From Alphaproteobacteria bacterium (lineage in GTDB: Bacteria; Pseudomonadota; Alphaproteobacteria; ATCC43930; CGMCC-115725), in the NCBI GenBank assembly GCA_030040495.1, contig JASHTP010000359.1, positions 1-8,073 on the forward strand: a stretch of DNA of 8,073 bases, given 5' to 3'. Below are positions 1-5,673 of this stretch, piece after piece (position 1 is the first letter of the stretch; the number at the start of each line of letters is the position of its first letter). The position numbers were made by a program, and so were the translations under genes. The notes under the pieces were generated by a model that saw only the letters and a program-made list of their open reading frames with translations, searched no databases and had not been told where the DNA came from.

Positions 1-1281
1 CGCGAGGAAGATCGACCACAGGATCGCCGCGCCGAAGGAGCCGCCGAGCGAGCGGAAGAAGGCGACGGTCGCGGTGGCGACGCCGATGTCGCGCGCCTCG
101 GTCGCGTTCTGCACCGCCACCAGCATCACCGGCATCGAGCTACCGAGGCCGACGCCGAGCAGTCCCATATAGACCATCGCCGTCGACGGGGCGGTCGCCG
201 CGTCCATCGTCGCCATCGCGGCGAAGGCGAGGGCGCCGGCGGCGAGCCCGATCAGGGGAAAGATCTTGTAACGGCCGGTCCACCGCATCATCTGGCCGGC
301 GGCGAAGGCGCCGACGACGCTGCCGCCCATGAGCGGGATGAGCAGAAGGCCGGAATGCCCGGCGCCGACGCCGGTGACGAGCTGCAGGAATACCGGCAGC
401 AGCACGATGCCGCCGAACATCGCCATGGCGACGATGAAGCTCGCTAGATTGGCGATGCGGACCACCGGATTGGCGAAGAGGCGCGGCGGCAGCACCGGCT
501 CGGCGGCGCGCAGCTCCTGCAGGGACACGGCAGCGAGCAGCAGCGGCGCGACCGCGATCAGCGAGAGCAGCCGCGGCGACGACCAGGCATAGACGGTGCC
601 GCCCCAAGTGAAGATCAGCAGCAGGTCGGTCACCGCGAGCGTGAGCAGCACCGCGCCAAGATAGTCGATGCGGCGCCGGGCGCGCAGCGTCACCAGCGCG
701 GCGAGCCCGCGCCGGCACAGCACGAAGGCGGCGATGCCGACCGGCAAATTGATCCAGAACACCCAGCGCCAGCTCAGATAATCGACGAAGACGCCGCCCA
801 GCACCGGGCCGCCGACGCTGGCGGTCGCCCAGACGCCGCTCAGATAGGCCTGGTAGCGCCCGCGCTCGCGCGGCGAGATGACGTCGGCGATGATCGCCTG
901 GGCCATGCTGATGAGGCCGCCGCCGCCGAGCCCCTGGAGCGTGCGCGCGGCGATGAGCTCGGGCATGGTCTGCGCCAACCCGCACAGCACGGAGGCGGCG
1001 ACGAAGAGGGTGATGGCGATCTCGAGCATCGAGCGCCGGCCATAGAGGTCGCTGAGCTTGCCGTAGATCGGCGTCGAGGCGGTCGAGGTCAGCAGATAGC
1101 CCGCCACCACCCAGGAGAGCCGATCGAAGCCGCCGAGCTCGCCGGCGATCGCCGGCAGCGCGGTGGTGACGATGCTCTGGTCGAGCGCGGCCAGCATCAT
1201 GCCGAGCAGGATGCCGCTCAGGATGCCCAGGATCTCACGGTGGCTGAAGGGCCGGGCCGCGGCGGCGCCGGAGTCGATCAT
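1..1281 (-). CDS. DHA2-family MFS multidrug exporter (C-terminus outside window)
   Basis: Inner-membrane proton-driven efflux pump of the EmrB/QacA type (14-TM DHA2 group). The 427 codons seen run off the left edge without a stop, so the protein is partial. Visible motifs: a TM1 motif LDQSIVTTALP around residues 33-43 with the membrane-buried Asp34; motif A GKLSDLYGRRS at 74-84; motif B RTLQGLGGGG at 113-122; antiporter motif C GVWATASVGGPVLGG at 149-163; and WRWVFWINLPVG at 171-182, characteristic of DHA2 exporters. Many hydrophobic segments follow. The ATG at 1281 is preceded by AGGGAA (1287-1292) at 5-nt spacing, which supports this start. It is divergent from the gene at 1430. A spacer with strong dyad symmetry separates them and could hold an operator. 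I see no regulator gene. Typical substrates are hydrophobic drugs, dyes or siderophores; the actual substrate cannot be read from sequence. Confidence 0.93.
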   Translation of the reverse strand, partial: MIDSGAAAARPFSHREILGILSGILLGMMLAALDQSIVTTALPAIAGELGGFDRLSWVVAGYLLTSTASTPIYGKLSDLYGRRSMLEIAITLFVAASVLCGLAQTMPELIAARTLQGLGGGGLISMAQAIIADVISPRERGRYQAYLSGVWATASVGGPVLGGVFVDYLSWRWVFWINLPVGIAAFVLCRRGLAALVTLRARRRIDYLGAVLLTLAVTDLLLIFTWGGTVYAWSSPRLLSLIAVAPLLLAAVSLQELRAAEPVLPPRLFANPVVRIANLASFIVAMAMFGGIVLLPVFLQLVTGVGAGHSGLLLIPLMGGSVVGAFAAGQMMRWTGRYKIFPLIGLAAGALAFAAMATMDAATAPSTAMVYMGLLGVGLGSSMPVMLVAVQNATEARDIGVATATVAFFRSLGGSFGAAILWSIFLA

Positions 1282-1312
1282 CGTCGTTCCCTGCTCTCCA
1301 GCCCATTGCTAA

Positions 1313-1368
1313 CGCAAAGCGGGCGGGCATCCAAGCCCGGCTTCGGCCCGGGCGCGGAGCGCTTTGCG
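1313..1368. repeat. Nested inverted repeat between divergent genes
   Basis: CGCAAAGCG (1313-1321) and CGCTTTGCG (1360-1368) form a perfect 9-bp inverted repeat. Between them, 1335-1353 folds as GCCCGGC-TTCG-GCCCGGGC, a cUUCGg hairpin with one bulged C. The element lies in the spacer between the MFS exporter and the hypothetical gene at 1430, within the probable exporter leader or promoter. There is no T-tract, so it is not a standard intrinsic terminator. It may be an operator or an RNA leader structure; chance palindromes in GC-rich DNA remain possible for the inner stem. Confidence 0.5.
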
Positions 1369-1386
1369 GCGGAAGAGCCGAGCGGG

Positions 1387-1403
1387 CCGGCATCTTGTGC
1401 CGG
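1387..1403. repeat. Small inverted repeat upstream of 1430 gene
   Basis: CCGGCA (1387-1392) and TGCCGG (1398-1403) form a perfect 6-bp stem with a 5-nt loop, ending 26 nt before the ATG at 1430. It may fold in the leader of that gene. Six GC-rich base pairs could arise by chance here, so weight is low. Confidence 0.3.
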
Positions 1404-1429
1404 GAGCCGGCGGCGGCTAAGCCTCGGCC

Positions 1430-2038
1430 ATGGAACCCGCCGACAGCCCCAGCGACAGCGGCAAGCTCCACGTCAGCACCCTGCTCATCGCCTCGGAGCG
1501 GGCGCTGACCAACGCGCTCGACGAGCTCGGCTTCGCCGAGGACGACGATCGCGTCATCCAGCATGAGGGGCGGCTCGCCTTCCTCACCTGCAGCCACGAT
1601 CCCGATTGCGACGATCTCTTCGCGCTGATCTCCGAGTTGGCGGCGCGCGGCGAGACCTGGGAGCTGCAGTTCCGGGTCGACACCGGGGAGGGTCGGGCGG
1701 TATTCCAGCGCTTGGCGCGTCACGTGCCGGTGGAGGCGCTCGAATCCGAGCTGCCGCCGGAGACCGAGGAGGCCGACAAGGAGCTGCCGGTCCACGATCT
1801 CGACGAGGATCGCGGTCGCACCAGCCTCAAGAAGGCGCTGAACCGGGTCGATCCCGCCAGCGTCTTCGCCACCATCCGCTCCGGCCCCGGCGGGCGCGCC
1901 ACCGCCGTCATCCTGCGCCGCAACCCGCGCCGCGCGCTGGCCATGGCCGCGGCCAACGACGAGGCGAGGCTGCGCGCCGCGATCCGCGAGATCCTGCCCA
2001 ACGTCATGTTCTCCGTGGCGATGAAGCCGCCGGGCTGA
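1430..2038 (+). CDS. Hypothetical acidic protein, 202 aa
   Basis: I do not recognise this family with certainty. The reading frame is real in style: third positions are almost all G or C. The start is well bounded, because an in-frame TAA at 1418-1420 leaves ATG 1430 as the first ATG; the Shine-Dalgarno is weak. The protein is soluble, with no signal peptide or membrane segment. An N-terminal region (about 12-100) looks like a compact alpha/beta domain. It contains a DDDR...H stretch at 38-45, two cysteines (54, 60) in the short stretch TCSHDPDCDD, and the strand-like WELQFRVD at 77-84. An acidic linker (about 102-129) follows, then a C-terminal helical segment (about 130-193) with RRNPRRALAMAA. 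The opening segment faintly resembles the RraB-type RNase E regulator fold, but this is only a guess. A 34-nt gap to the next gene suggests co-transcription with the acyltransferase. Confidence 0.8.
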   Translation: MEPADSPSDSGKLHVSTLLIASERALTNALDELGFAEDDDRVIQHEGRLAFLTCSHDPDCDDLFALISELAARGETWELQFRVDTGEGRAVFQRLARHVPVEALESELPPETEEADKELPVHDLDEDRGRTSLKKALNRVDPASVFATIRSGPGGRATAVILRRNPRRALAMAAANDEARLRAAIREILPNVMFSVAMKPPG

Positions 2039-2072
2039 GCGCCGCGGCGCCGGCGGGCGCGCAAGGACCGGC

Positions 2073-3155
2073 ATGAAGCGAGACAACAATTTCGACGCGT
2101 TGCGCCTCGTCGCCGCGGCCACCGTCGTCTTCTCGCATTCCTTCTTCATCGCCGAGGGCAGCGAGGCGCACGAGCCGCTGATCCTGCTCACGGGACGGCA
2201 GAGCATCCTCGGCCTCGCCGGCGTCTTCGTCTTCTTCGCCATCAGCGGCTTCCTCGTCACCGAGAGCTTCGAGAATTCCGCCTCGCCCTTCGCCTATCTC
2301 GCCAAGCGCGCGCTGCGCATCTTTCCCGGCCTCTTCGCCGTGCTGCTAGTCTCCGCCTTCGCCATCGCTCCCGCGGTCACCACCCTGCCGCTCGCCGACT
2401 ATCTGCGCCGCCCGCAGCTCTATGGCTATGTCGTCGGCAACACGCTCCTCAACCTCACCATCCACGAGCTGCCCGGCACGCTCTTCGTCGACAATCCGGT
2501 CGGGCTCGAGATCAACGGCTCGCTGTGGACACTGCGCTACGAGTTCATGATGTATCTGATGGTGATGCTGCTCGGCATGCTGCGCCTGCTGCGGCCGGGG
2601 GTGATGGCCGCCTTGCTTGTGCTCGGCCTCGCCTGCCTGCGCTGGCATGCCCTGAGCTTTCTCGGCACCTGGGGCTGGCTGCTCGGCTTCTTCGCCATCG
2701 GCATGCTGCTCTACACCTTGCGCGACCGCGGCATCTTCGACGGCCGCATCGCGCTGGCGGCGCTGGCCGGGCTGGTGCTGAGCGTGCCACTGCGGCAGTT
2801 CATCGAGCTCTTTCCGCTCTTCGGCGGCTATCTCGCGATCTATCTCGCCGTCGACCGCCGCCTGCCCGTCCTGCCGGCGGCGCGCTTCGGCGATCTCTCC
2901 TACGGGATCTACCTCTATGGCTGGCCGGTCGCAGCGCTGGTGATGCATTGGAGCGGCGGAAAGGCGAGCTGGTGGCAGCTCTTCCTGATCTCGCTGCCGC
3001 TGGCGGCGCTGGCCGCCTTCCTGTCCTGGCACCTGGTCGAGGCGCCGATGCTGCGGCTGAAGCCGCGGCGCCCGCCCGCCGCGCTCAGCGCGCCAGCCGC
3101 GCCAGCACCTGCCCTTCGCCGACCTGATCGCCTTCCGCGACGAGAATCGCGGTGA
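2073..3155 (+). CDS. Acyltransferase 3 family (OafA/YrhL-type) membrane O-acyltransferase
   Basis: Multipass inner-membrane enzyme that transfers acyl (commonly acetyl) groups from a cytoplasmic donor to sugars of surface glycans or lipids. The 360 residues fit the family core. N-terminal signature RDNNFDALRLVAA (3-15); the likely catalytic His22 in VVFSHSFF; GVFVFFAISGFL (50-61); RALRIFPGL (79-87); SLWTLRYEF (150-158, Glu157); DLSYGIYLYGWP (274-285); and HLVEAPM (320-326) near the end. About ten hydrophobic segments are apparent. ATG 2073 has AAGGA (2063-2067) at 5-nt spacing. The last ~30 residues are low-complexity Ala/Pro/Arg beyond the conserved fold. They are encoded in the stretch that overlaps the convergent biotin-carrier gene by 71 bp, so the tail is probably unconstrained. 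The target molecule cannot be inferred, since no glycan operon is adjacent. Confidence 0.93.
   Translation: MKRDNNFDALRLVAAATVVFSHSFFIAEGSEAHEPLILLTGRQSILGLAGVFVFFAISGFLVTESFENSASPFAYLAKRALRIFPGLFAVLLVSAFAIAPAVTTLPLADYLRRPQLYGYVVGNTLLNLTIHELPGTLFVDNPVGLEINGSLWTLRYEFMMYLMVMLLGMLRLLRPGVMAALLVLGLACLRWHALSFLGTWGWLLGFFAIGMLLYTLRDRGIFDGRIALAALAGLVLSVPLRQFIELFPLFGGYLAIYLAVDRRLPVLPAARFGDLSYGIYLYGWPVAALVMHWSGGKASWWQLFLISLPLAALAAFLSWHLVEAPMLRLKPRRPPAALSAPAAPAPALRRPDRLPRRESR
2079..2091 (+). repeat. 13-bp direct repeat, copy 1
   Basis: CGAGACAACAATT occurs here inside the acyltransferase start, encoding Arg-Asp-Asn-Asn. It recurs exactly at 7539-7551 in the same codon phase. See the candidate remnant at 7509-7553. 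Confidence 0.6.
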
Positions 3156-3306
3156 CGGTTCCCGCCGCCGGCGCGAGCACCGGCAGCTCCATCTTCATCG
3201 CTTCGAGGATCACCATCTCGTCGCCTTCTGCGACCCGCGCCCCTTCGGTCGCGGCGATGCGCGCGACGATGCCGACCACTTCCGAGCGAACCGCGATTTC
3301 CGCCAT
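3085..3306 (-). CDS. Stand-alone biotin/lipoyl carrier protein (BCCP-like)
   Basis: A 73-residue protein that is essentially one biotinyl domain. The signature EAMKMELPV contains the biotin-accepting Lys38; the two half-motifs (EVVGIVARI near the start, PAAGTVTAILV after the lysine) make the usual flattened beta-barrel. It would carry CO2 between a biotin carboxylase and a carboxyltransferase of an acyl-CoA or acetyl-CoA carboxylase. Those partners are not in this window. AMKM favours biotin over lipoate (lipoyl domains usually have DKA). ATG 3306 is chosen because GGGGGA lies just upstream (3310-3315). A GTG at 3321 would add five residues (MRGGS) and cannot be excluded. The 3' end overlaps the convergent acyltransferase gene by 71 bp. 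A perfect CRP-type dyad lies 89 bp upstream of the start. Confidence 0.9.
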   Translation of the reverse strand: MAEIAVRSEVVGIVARIAATEGARVAEGDEMVILEAMKMELPVLAPAAGTVTAILVAEGDQVGEGQVLARLAR

Positions 3307-3395
3307 GGATCCCCCGCGCACCAGCCGGCGGCAGGCTACCCAGGCGCCGGCATCGCTGGCAAGCCGCGCGCAAGGCGGCGTCTTCGTTCAACGCC

Positions 3396-3411
3396 TGTGA
3401 CGGGCATCACA
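3396..3411. promoter_or_regulatory. Perfect CRP-type dyad, TGTGA-N6-TCACA
   Basis: TGTGA (3396-3400), six-base spacer CGGGCA, TCACA (3407-3411). This matches exactly the half-sites and spacing recognised by CRP-type cAMP receptor proteins. It lies in the divergent spacer, 89 bp upstream of the biotin-carrier ATG and 156 bp upstream of the MBL ATG. Its position fits control of the biotin carrier best. Alphaproteobacterial CRP/FNR-family members vary in specificity, so the actual binder is unknown. Confidence 0.5.
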
Positions 3412-3443
3412 CCCTTGGCCGGCGGCCGCGGGGTATCAACCAC

Positions 3444-3469
3444 ACGGAAGGCCTCCACACGCCTTCCGT
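3444..3469. repeat. Perfect 9-bp hairpin in divergent spacer
   Basis: ACGGAAGGC (3444-3452) and GCCTTCCGT (3461-3469) pair perfectly around an 8-nt loop. It contains A/T pairs, so it is less likely than its neighbours to arise from GC bias. It lies between two genes transcribed away from each other, so it is not a terminator of either. A transcription-factor operator or a leader hairpin is more likely. Confidence 0.5.
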
Positions 3470-3479
3470 TCCCAACCTA

Positions 3480-3504
3480 GCCCCGCCGTCCCCGGCGGCG
3501 GGGC
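3480..3504. repeat. Second perfect 9-bp hairpin, 10 nt after the first
   Basis: GCCCCGCCG (3480-3488) and CGGCGGGGC (3496-3504) pair perfectly with a 7-nt loop, followed by CACCTTTCCC. The short T-run is too weak to call an intrinsic terminator confidently. It ends 63 nt before the MBL start, so it may be in that gene's leader or promoter. Confidence 0.4.
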
Positions 3505-3567
3505 ACCTTTCCCGGCCCCATCGGACAGTCGCTTGGCAGTGCCGCCGCGATCGGCTATGGCGCGCTC

Positions 3568-4485
3568 ATGGCCGTCGAGATCCCCTTCCGGCGCGAGCTC
3601 AAGGTCGAGTACGGCGCCGTCGAGCGGCTCACGCCGCTCATCCGCCGCGTGGTGGCGAAGAACCCCAGCCCCTTCACCTTCAAGGGCACCGGCACCTACA
3701 TCGTCGGCCATGGACGGGTCGCGGTCATCGATCCAGGCCCGGACCTCGCGCACCATGTCGAGGCGCTGCTCGATGCGGTCAGCGGCGAGACGGTTACGCA
3801 TATCCTGGTGACCCATACCCATCTCGACCATTCGCCGGCCGCGGCGGCGGTGAGGCAGGCGACCGGCGCCCGGACCTACGGCTTCGGGCCGCACGGCTCG
3901 GCCCGGGCGGAGGACCGCACCGGCGTCGGCGGCGTCACCGAGGAAGGCGGCGACCACGCCTTCCGGCCCGACATCGCCCTGCGCGAGGGCGACACGGTGG
4001 AAGGGCCGGGCTGGCGGCTTGCCGCCATTCATACCCCCGGCCACACCTCGAACCATCTCTGCTTCGCGCTCGCCGAGGAGCGCGCCCTCTTCTCGGGCGA
4101 CCATGTCATGGGCTGGTCGACGAGCGTCATCGCGCCGCCCGACGGCGACATGGGCGCCTATATGCGCTCACTCGGCAAGCTGCTGGGGCGCGACGACGCG
4201 ATCTATTGGCCAACCCACGGGCCCGCCATCCCCGATCCCAAGCCCTTCGTCGAGGCCTTCATCGCCCATCGTCACGAGCGCGCCGAGGCGATCCTGCAGC
4301 GCCTTGCCCAAGGCGACGACACCATCCCGGCGATCGTCGACCGCGTCTATCTCGGCCTCGACCCGCGCCTCAAGACCGCGGCGGGGCGCTCGGTGCTGGC
4401 GCATCTCGTCGAGCTGGTCGAGCTGGGCAAAGTGGCCAGCGACGGCGCGCCGACGCCGGGCGCGCGCTATCGCCTGAAGCGCTGA
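3568..4485 (+). CDS. LACTB2-like metallo-beta-lactamase-fold hydrolase
   Basis: A 305-residue cytoplasmic, probably di-zinc hydrolase. Metal ligands are all visible: the THTHLDH motif with His83, His85, Asp87 and His88; His159 in TPGHTSNH; Asp178 in FSGDHVMGWS; and His217 in WPTHGP. The region from about 225 to 305 (HRHERAEAILQRL ... AGRSVLAHLVELVELGKV) matches the C-terminal winged-helix domain of the LACTB2 subgroup. The human member is an endoribonuclease; bacterial homologues have mostly uncharacterised substrates and are often annotated only as MBL-fold hydrolases. ATG 3568 is the start that gives the complete N-terminal strand region; no strong Shine-Dalgarno is seen. It appears monocistronic: divergent from the biotin carrier and 191 nt before the next gene, with a GC hairpin just after its stop. 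Confidence 0.92.
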   Translation: MAVEIPFRRELKVEYGAVERLTPLIRRVVAKNPSPFTFKGTGTYIVGHGRVAVIDPGPDLAHHVEALLDAVSGETVTHILVTHTHLDHSPAAAAVRQATGARTYGFGPHGSARAEDRTGVGGVTEEGGDHAFRPDIALREGDTVEGPGWRLAAIHTPGHTSNHLCFALAEERALFSGDHVMGWSTSVIAPPDGDMGAYMRSLGKLLGRDDAIYWPTHGPAIPDPKPFVEAFIAHRHERAEAILQRLAQGDDTIPAIVDRVYLGLDPRLKTAAGRSVLAHLVELVELGKVASDGAPTPGARYRLKR

Positions 4486-4501
4486 TCCCGCGGCGACTCG
4501 C

Positions 4502-4519
4502 CCGCGGCTTCGGCCGCGG
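4502..4519 (+). terminator. cUUCGg hairpin after the MBL gene
   Basis: CCGCGGC (4502-4508), TTCG, GCCGCGG (4513-4519): a perfect 7-bp stem closed by the very stable C(UUCG)G tetraloop, starting 17 nt after the MBL stop codon. No U-tract follows (CAAGGC), so it may act in mRNA 3'-end protection or Rho-assisted termination and not as a full intrinsic terminator. Confidence 0.45.
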
Positions 4520-4541
4520 CAAGGCCCGGCGCGGCGCCGCC

Positions 4542-4575
4542 ATTTCCGCCCTCGGACGCGTCAAAACGCGGAAAT
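4542..4575. repeat. 8-bp inverted repeat with an inner palindrome
   Basis: ATTTCCGC (4542-4549) and GCGGAAAT (4568-4575) are perfect inverted copies separated by 18 nt. The interval includes the 8-bp palindrome GACGCGTC (4555-4562), and CGCGT-CAAA-ACGCG (4558-4571) can form a competing small hairpin. A run CTTTT follows shortly after. It may be part of the MBL terminator region or an operator upstream of the lipid operon. Confidence 0.4.
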
Positions 4576-4624
4576 CCGGGCTTTTCCCGCCCCGGCGGCC
4601 GGCGCGGCGGCGCGCGACAAAAAA

Positions 4625-4642
4625 CTGTCACCGAAGCGTGAT
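4625..4642 (+). promoter_or_regulatory. Candidate Pho box upstream of the lipid-remodelling operon
   Basis: CTGTCAC (4625-4631), CGAA, GCGTGAT (4636-4642). The Pho box is two CTGTCAT-like 7-mers 4 nt apart. The first half matches at 6 of 7 positions and the second at 4 of 7. The same bases can also be read as an inverted repeat, CTGTCAC-N6-GTGATAG, with one mismatch. The element ends 34 nt before ATG 4677, suitable for an activator-dependent promoter, but I see no convincing -10 hexamer after it. The call rests partly on the Pi-starvation role known for the plcP and agt families downstream. Confidence 0.45.
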
Positions 4643-4667
4643 AGCAAGCTAGCGACGCAACCCGCTC

Positions 4668-4673
4668 GAGGAG
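4668..4673 (+). promoter_or_regulatory. Strong ribosome binding site, GAGGAG
   Basis: GAGGAG three nt before ATG 4677. It is the only strong Shine-Dalgarno in the four-gene operon and supports the reality and start of the small first gene; the later genes appear to rely on translational coupling. Confidence 0.7.
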
Positions 4674-4676
4674 CAC

Positions 4677-5063
4677 ATGCTGCTTGCGACACGGGATCGC
4701 CGCCTCCGCACGGCGGTAAAGGACGGCTGGACCAAACTCGTCAGCGCCGCGCGGCCCCGCCACCGTTTCTCCCTCCGCCGCCGCGGCCGGCTCGCCGCCA
4801 TCGGAGCGCCCCTTCCCGAACCGCCCGCGAGCATCGACCCGGTCGCGCTCACCGTCCTCGCCGTCAATCGGCTGGGGCCGGCGACCTTGCGCACGGTGGC
4901 GAACGGCAAGCCGCTCACCGTCACCGTACCCGATGCGCGCATCGGCGCGATCTTCCGCGCGGCGCTCGCCGAGATGCAGAAGACACGCTCGACCGATCGG
5001 CTCATCGATGTCGTCATCGCCGGCGAGACCGCCAGTGCCGGACGCGCTGCCCCGAGCGCCTGA
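4677..5063 (+). CDS. Small basic hypothetical protein, first gene of lipid operon
   Basis: A 128-residue protein that I do not recognise. Coding is supported by G/C-biased third positions, a strong GAGGAG ribosome binding site, and overlap with the next gene. The first ~40 residues are rich in Arg and Lys (for example RDRRLR at 6-11 and FSLRRRGRL at 31-39). A Pro-rich turn (43-50) leads to a small, apparently folded alpha/beta segment (52-115) with strands such as LTVTVPDA and IDVVIAG, and a helix IGAIFRAALAEMQK. No signal peptide, transmembrane segment or metal motif is seen. Sitting first in an operon with phospholipid methyltransferase, PlcP and Agt genes, it may be a regulator or a membrane-surface partner of those enzymes. 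That is inference from position and charge only. Confidence 0.75.
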   Translation: MLLATRDRRLRTAVKDGWTKLVSAARPRHRFSLRRRGRLAAIGAPLPEPPASIDPVALTVLAVNRLGPATLRTVANGKPLTVTVPDARIGAIFRAALAEMQKTRSTDRLIDVVIAGETASAGRAAPSA

Positions 5064-5673
5064 AGCGGCGAAGCGCGGTCGCCGCGCCGCGCCGCCGGGC
5101 GACCGGCACATCTTCTTCCGCCATTGGCTGCGCCGCCCGCTCGCCATCGGCGCGGTGCTGCCGAGCGGCAACCGGGTGGCGCGGGCGATGGCGCGCGAGC
5201 TGAGCCTCGAGCGACACGGCGCCGTGCTCGAGCTCGGCGGCGGCACCGGCGCGCTGACGCGCGGCCTCATCGCCGCCGGCTGTCCCATCGACCGGCTCGT
5301 CGTGGTCGAGCGCGAGGCGGAGCTTGCCGACTATCTCGCGCGGCGCTTCGCCGGGCTGCGGGTCGTCTGCGGCGATGCCTGCGACGCCGACGCGTTGCTC
5401 GCCGCCGCCGGCATCGATAAGCTCGCCACCGTCGTCTCGAGCCTGCCGATCAAATGGTTCCCGCGCGCGGCGCAGCGCGCCGTGCTCGACGGCTGCTTCG
5501 CCCGGCTCGGCCCGGGCGGCCGCTTCGTGCAGCTCACCAACGCGCTCGCCTCGCCGATCCCGGCGGCCGAGCTCGGCCTCGCCGGCGAGGAGGTGGCGCG
5601 CATCTGGGCGCATTTCCTGCCGGTGCAGATCTGGCGCTATCGCCGGCATCCGGCGGCGGACGGTCCATGCTGA
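5035..5673 (+). CDS. PmtA-type SAM-dependent phospholipid N-methyltransferase
   Basis: A class I methyltransferase of about 212 residues. It resembles the PmtA group, which converts phosphatidylethanolamine stepwise to phosphatidylcholine. Order: a basic N-terminus, the entry segment FFRHWLRRPLAIGAVLPSG (27-45), SAM motif I VLELGGGTG (64-72), acidic Glu92 at the end of strand 2 (VVVEREAEL), GDA (113-115), VVSSLPIKWFP (133-143), LGPGGRFVQLT (158-168) and WRYRR (200-204). The start is uncertain: GTG 5035 overlaps the preceding gene by 29 nt and keeps the whole conserved region. An ATG at 4933 would add 34 unconserved Arg/Ser/Ala-rich residues read out of frame through the previous gene. BtaB (betaine lipid) methyltransferases are close relatives and of similar size; no btaA is present here. 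It overlaps plcP by 7 nt. Confidence 0.83.
   Translation: MPDALPRAPEAAKRGRRAAPPGDRHIFFRHWLRRPLAIGAVLPSGNRVARAMARELSLERHGAVLELGGGTGALTRGLIAAGCPIDRLVVVEREAELADYLARRFAGLRVVCGDACDADALLAAAGIDKLATVVSSLPIKWFPRAAQRAVLDGCFARLGPGGRFVQLTNALASPIPAAELGLAGEEVARIWAHFLPVQIWRYRRHPAADGPC

Noticed and set aside
140..985. 281-codon minus-strand frame within the exporter
   Set aside because: Arg/Ala-rich out-of-frame shadow; the exporter frame has all MFS motifs and runs without a stop to the window edge.
1235..2260. Long minus-strand open frame (341 codons) opposite the hypothetical gene
   Set aside because: Low-complexity, no family motifs, spans two genes on the other strand; high GC content makes stop-free antisense frames common.
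4558..4571. Intrinsic terminator built on CGCGT-CAAA-ACGCG
   Set aside because: Five-bp stem with no U-run directly after; it competes with the longer 4542-4575 pairing.
4933..5034. ATG 4933 as methyltransferase start
   Set aside because: It would overlap the previous gene by 131 nt and add 34 unconserved residues; GTG 5035 keeps the full conserved region.
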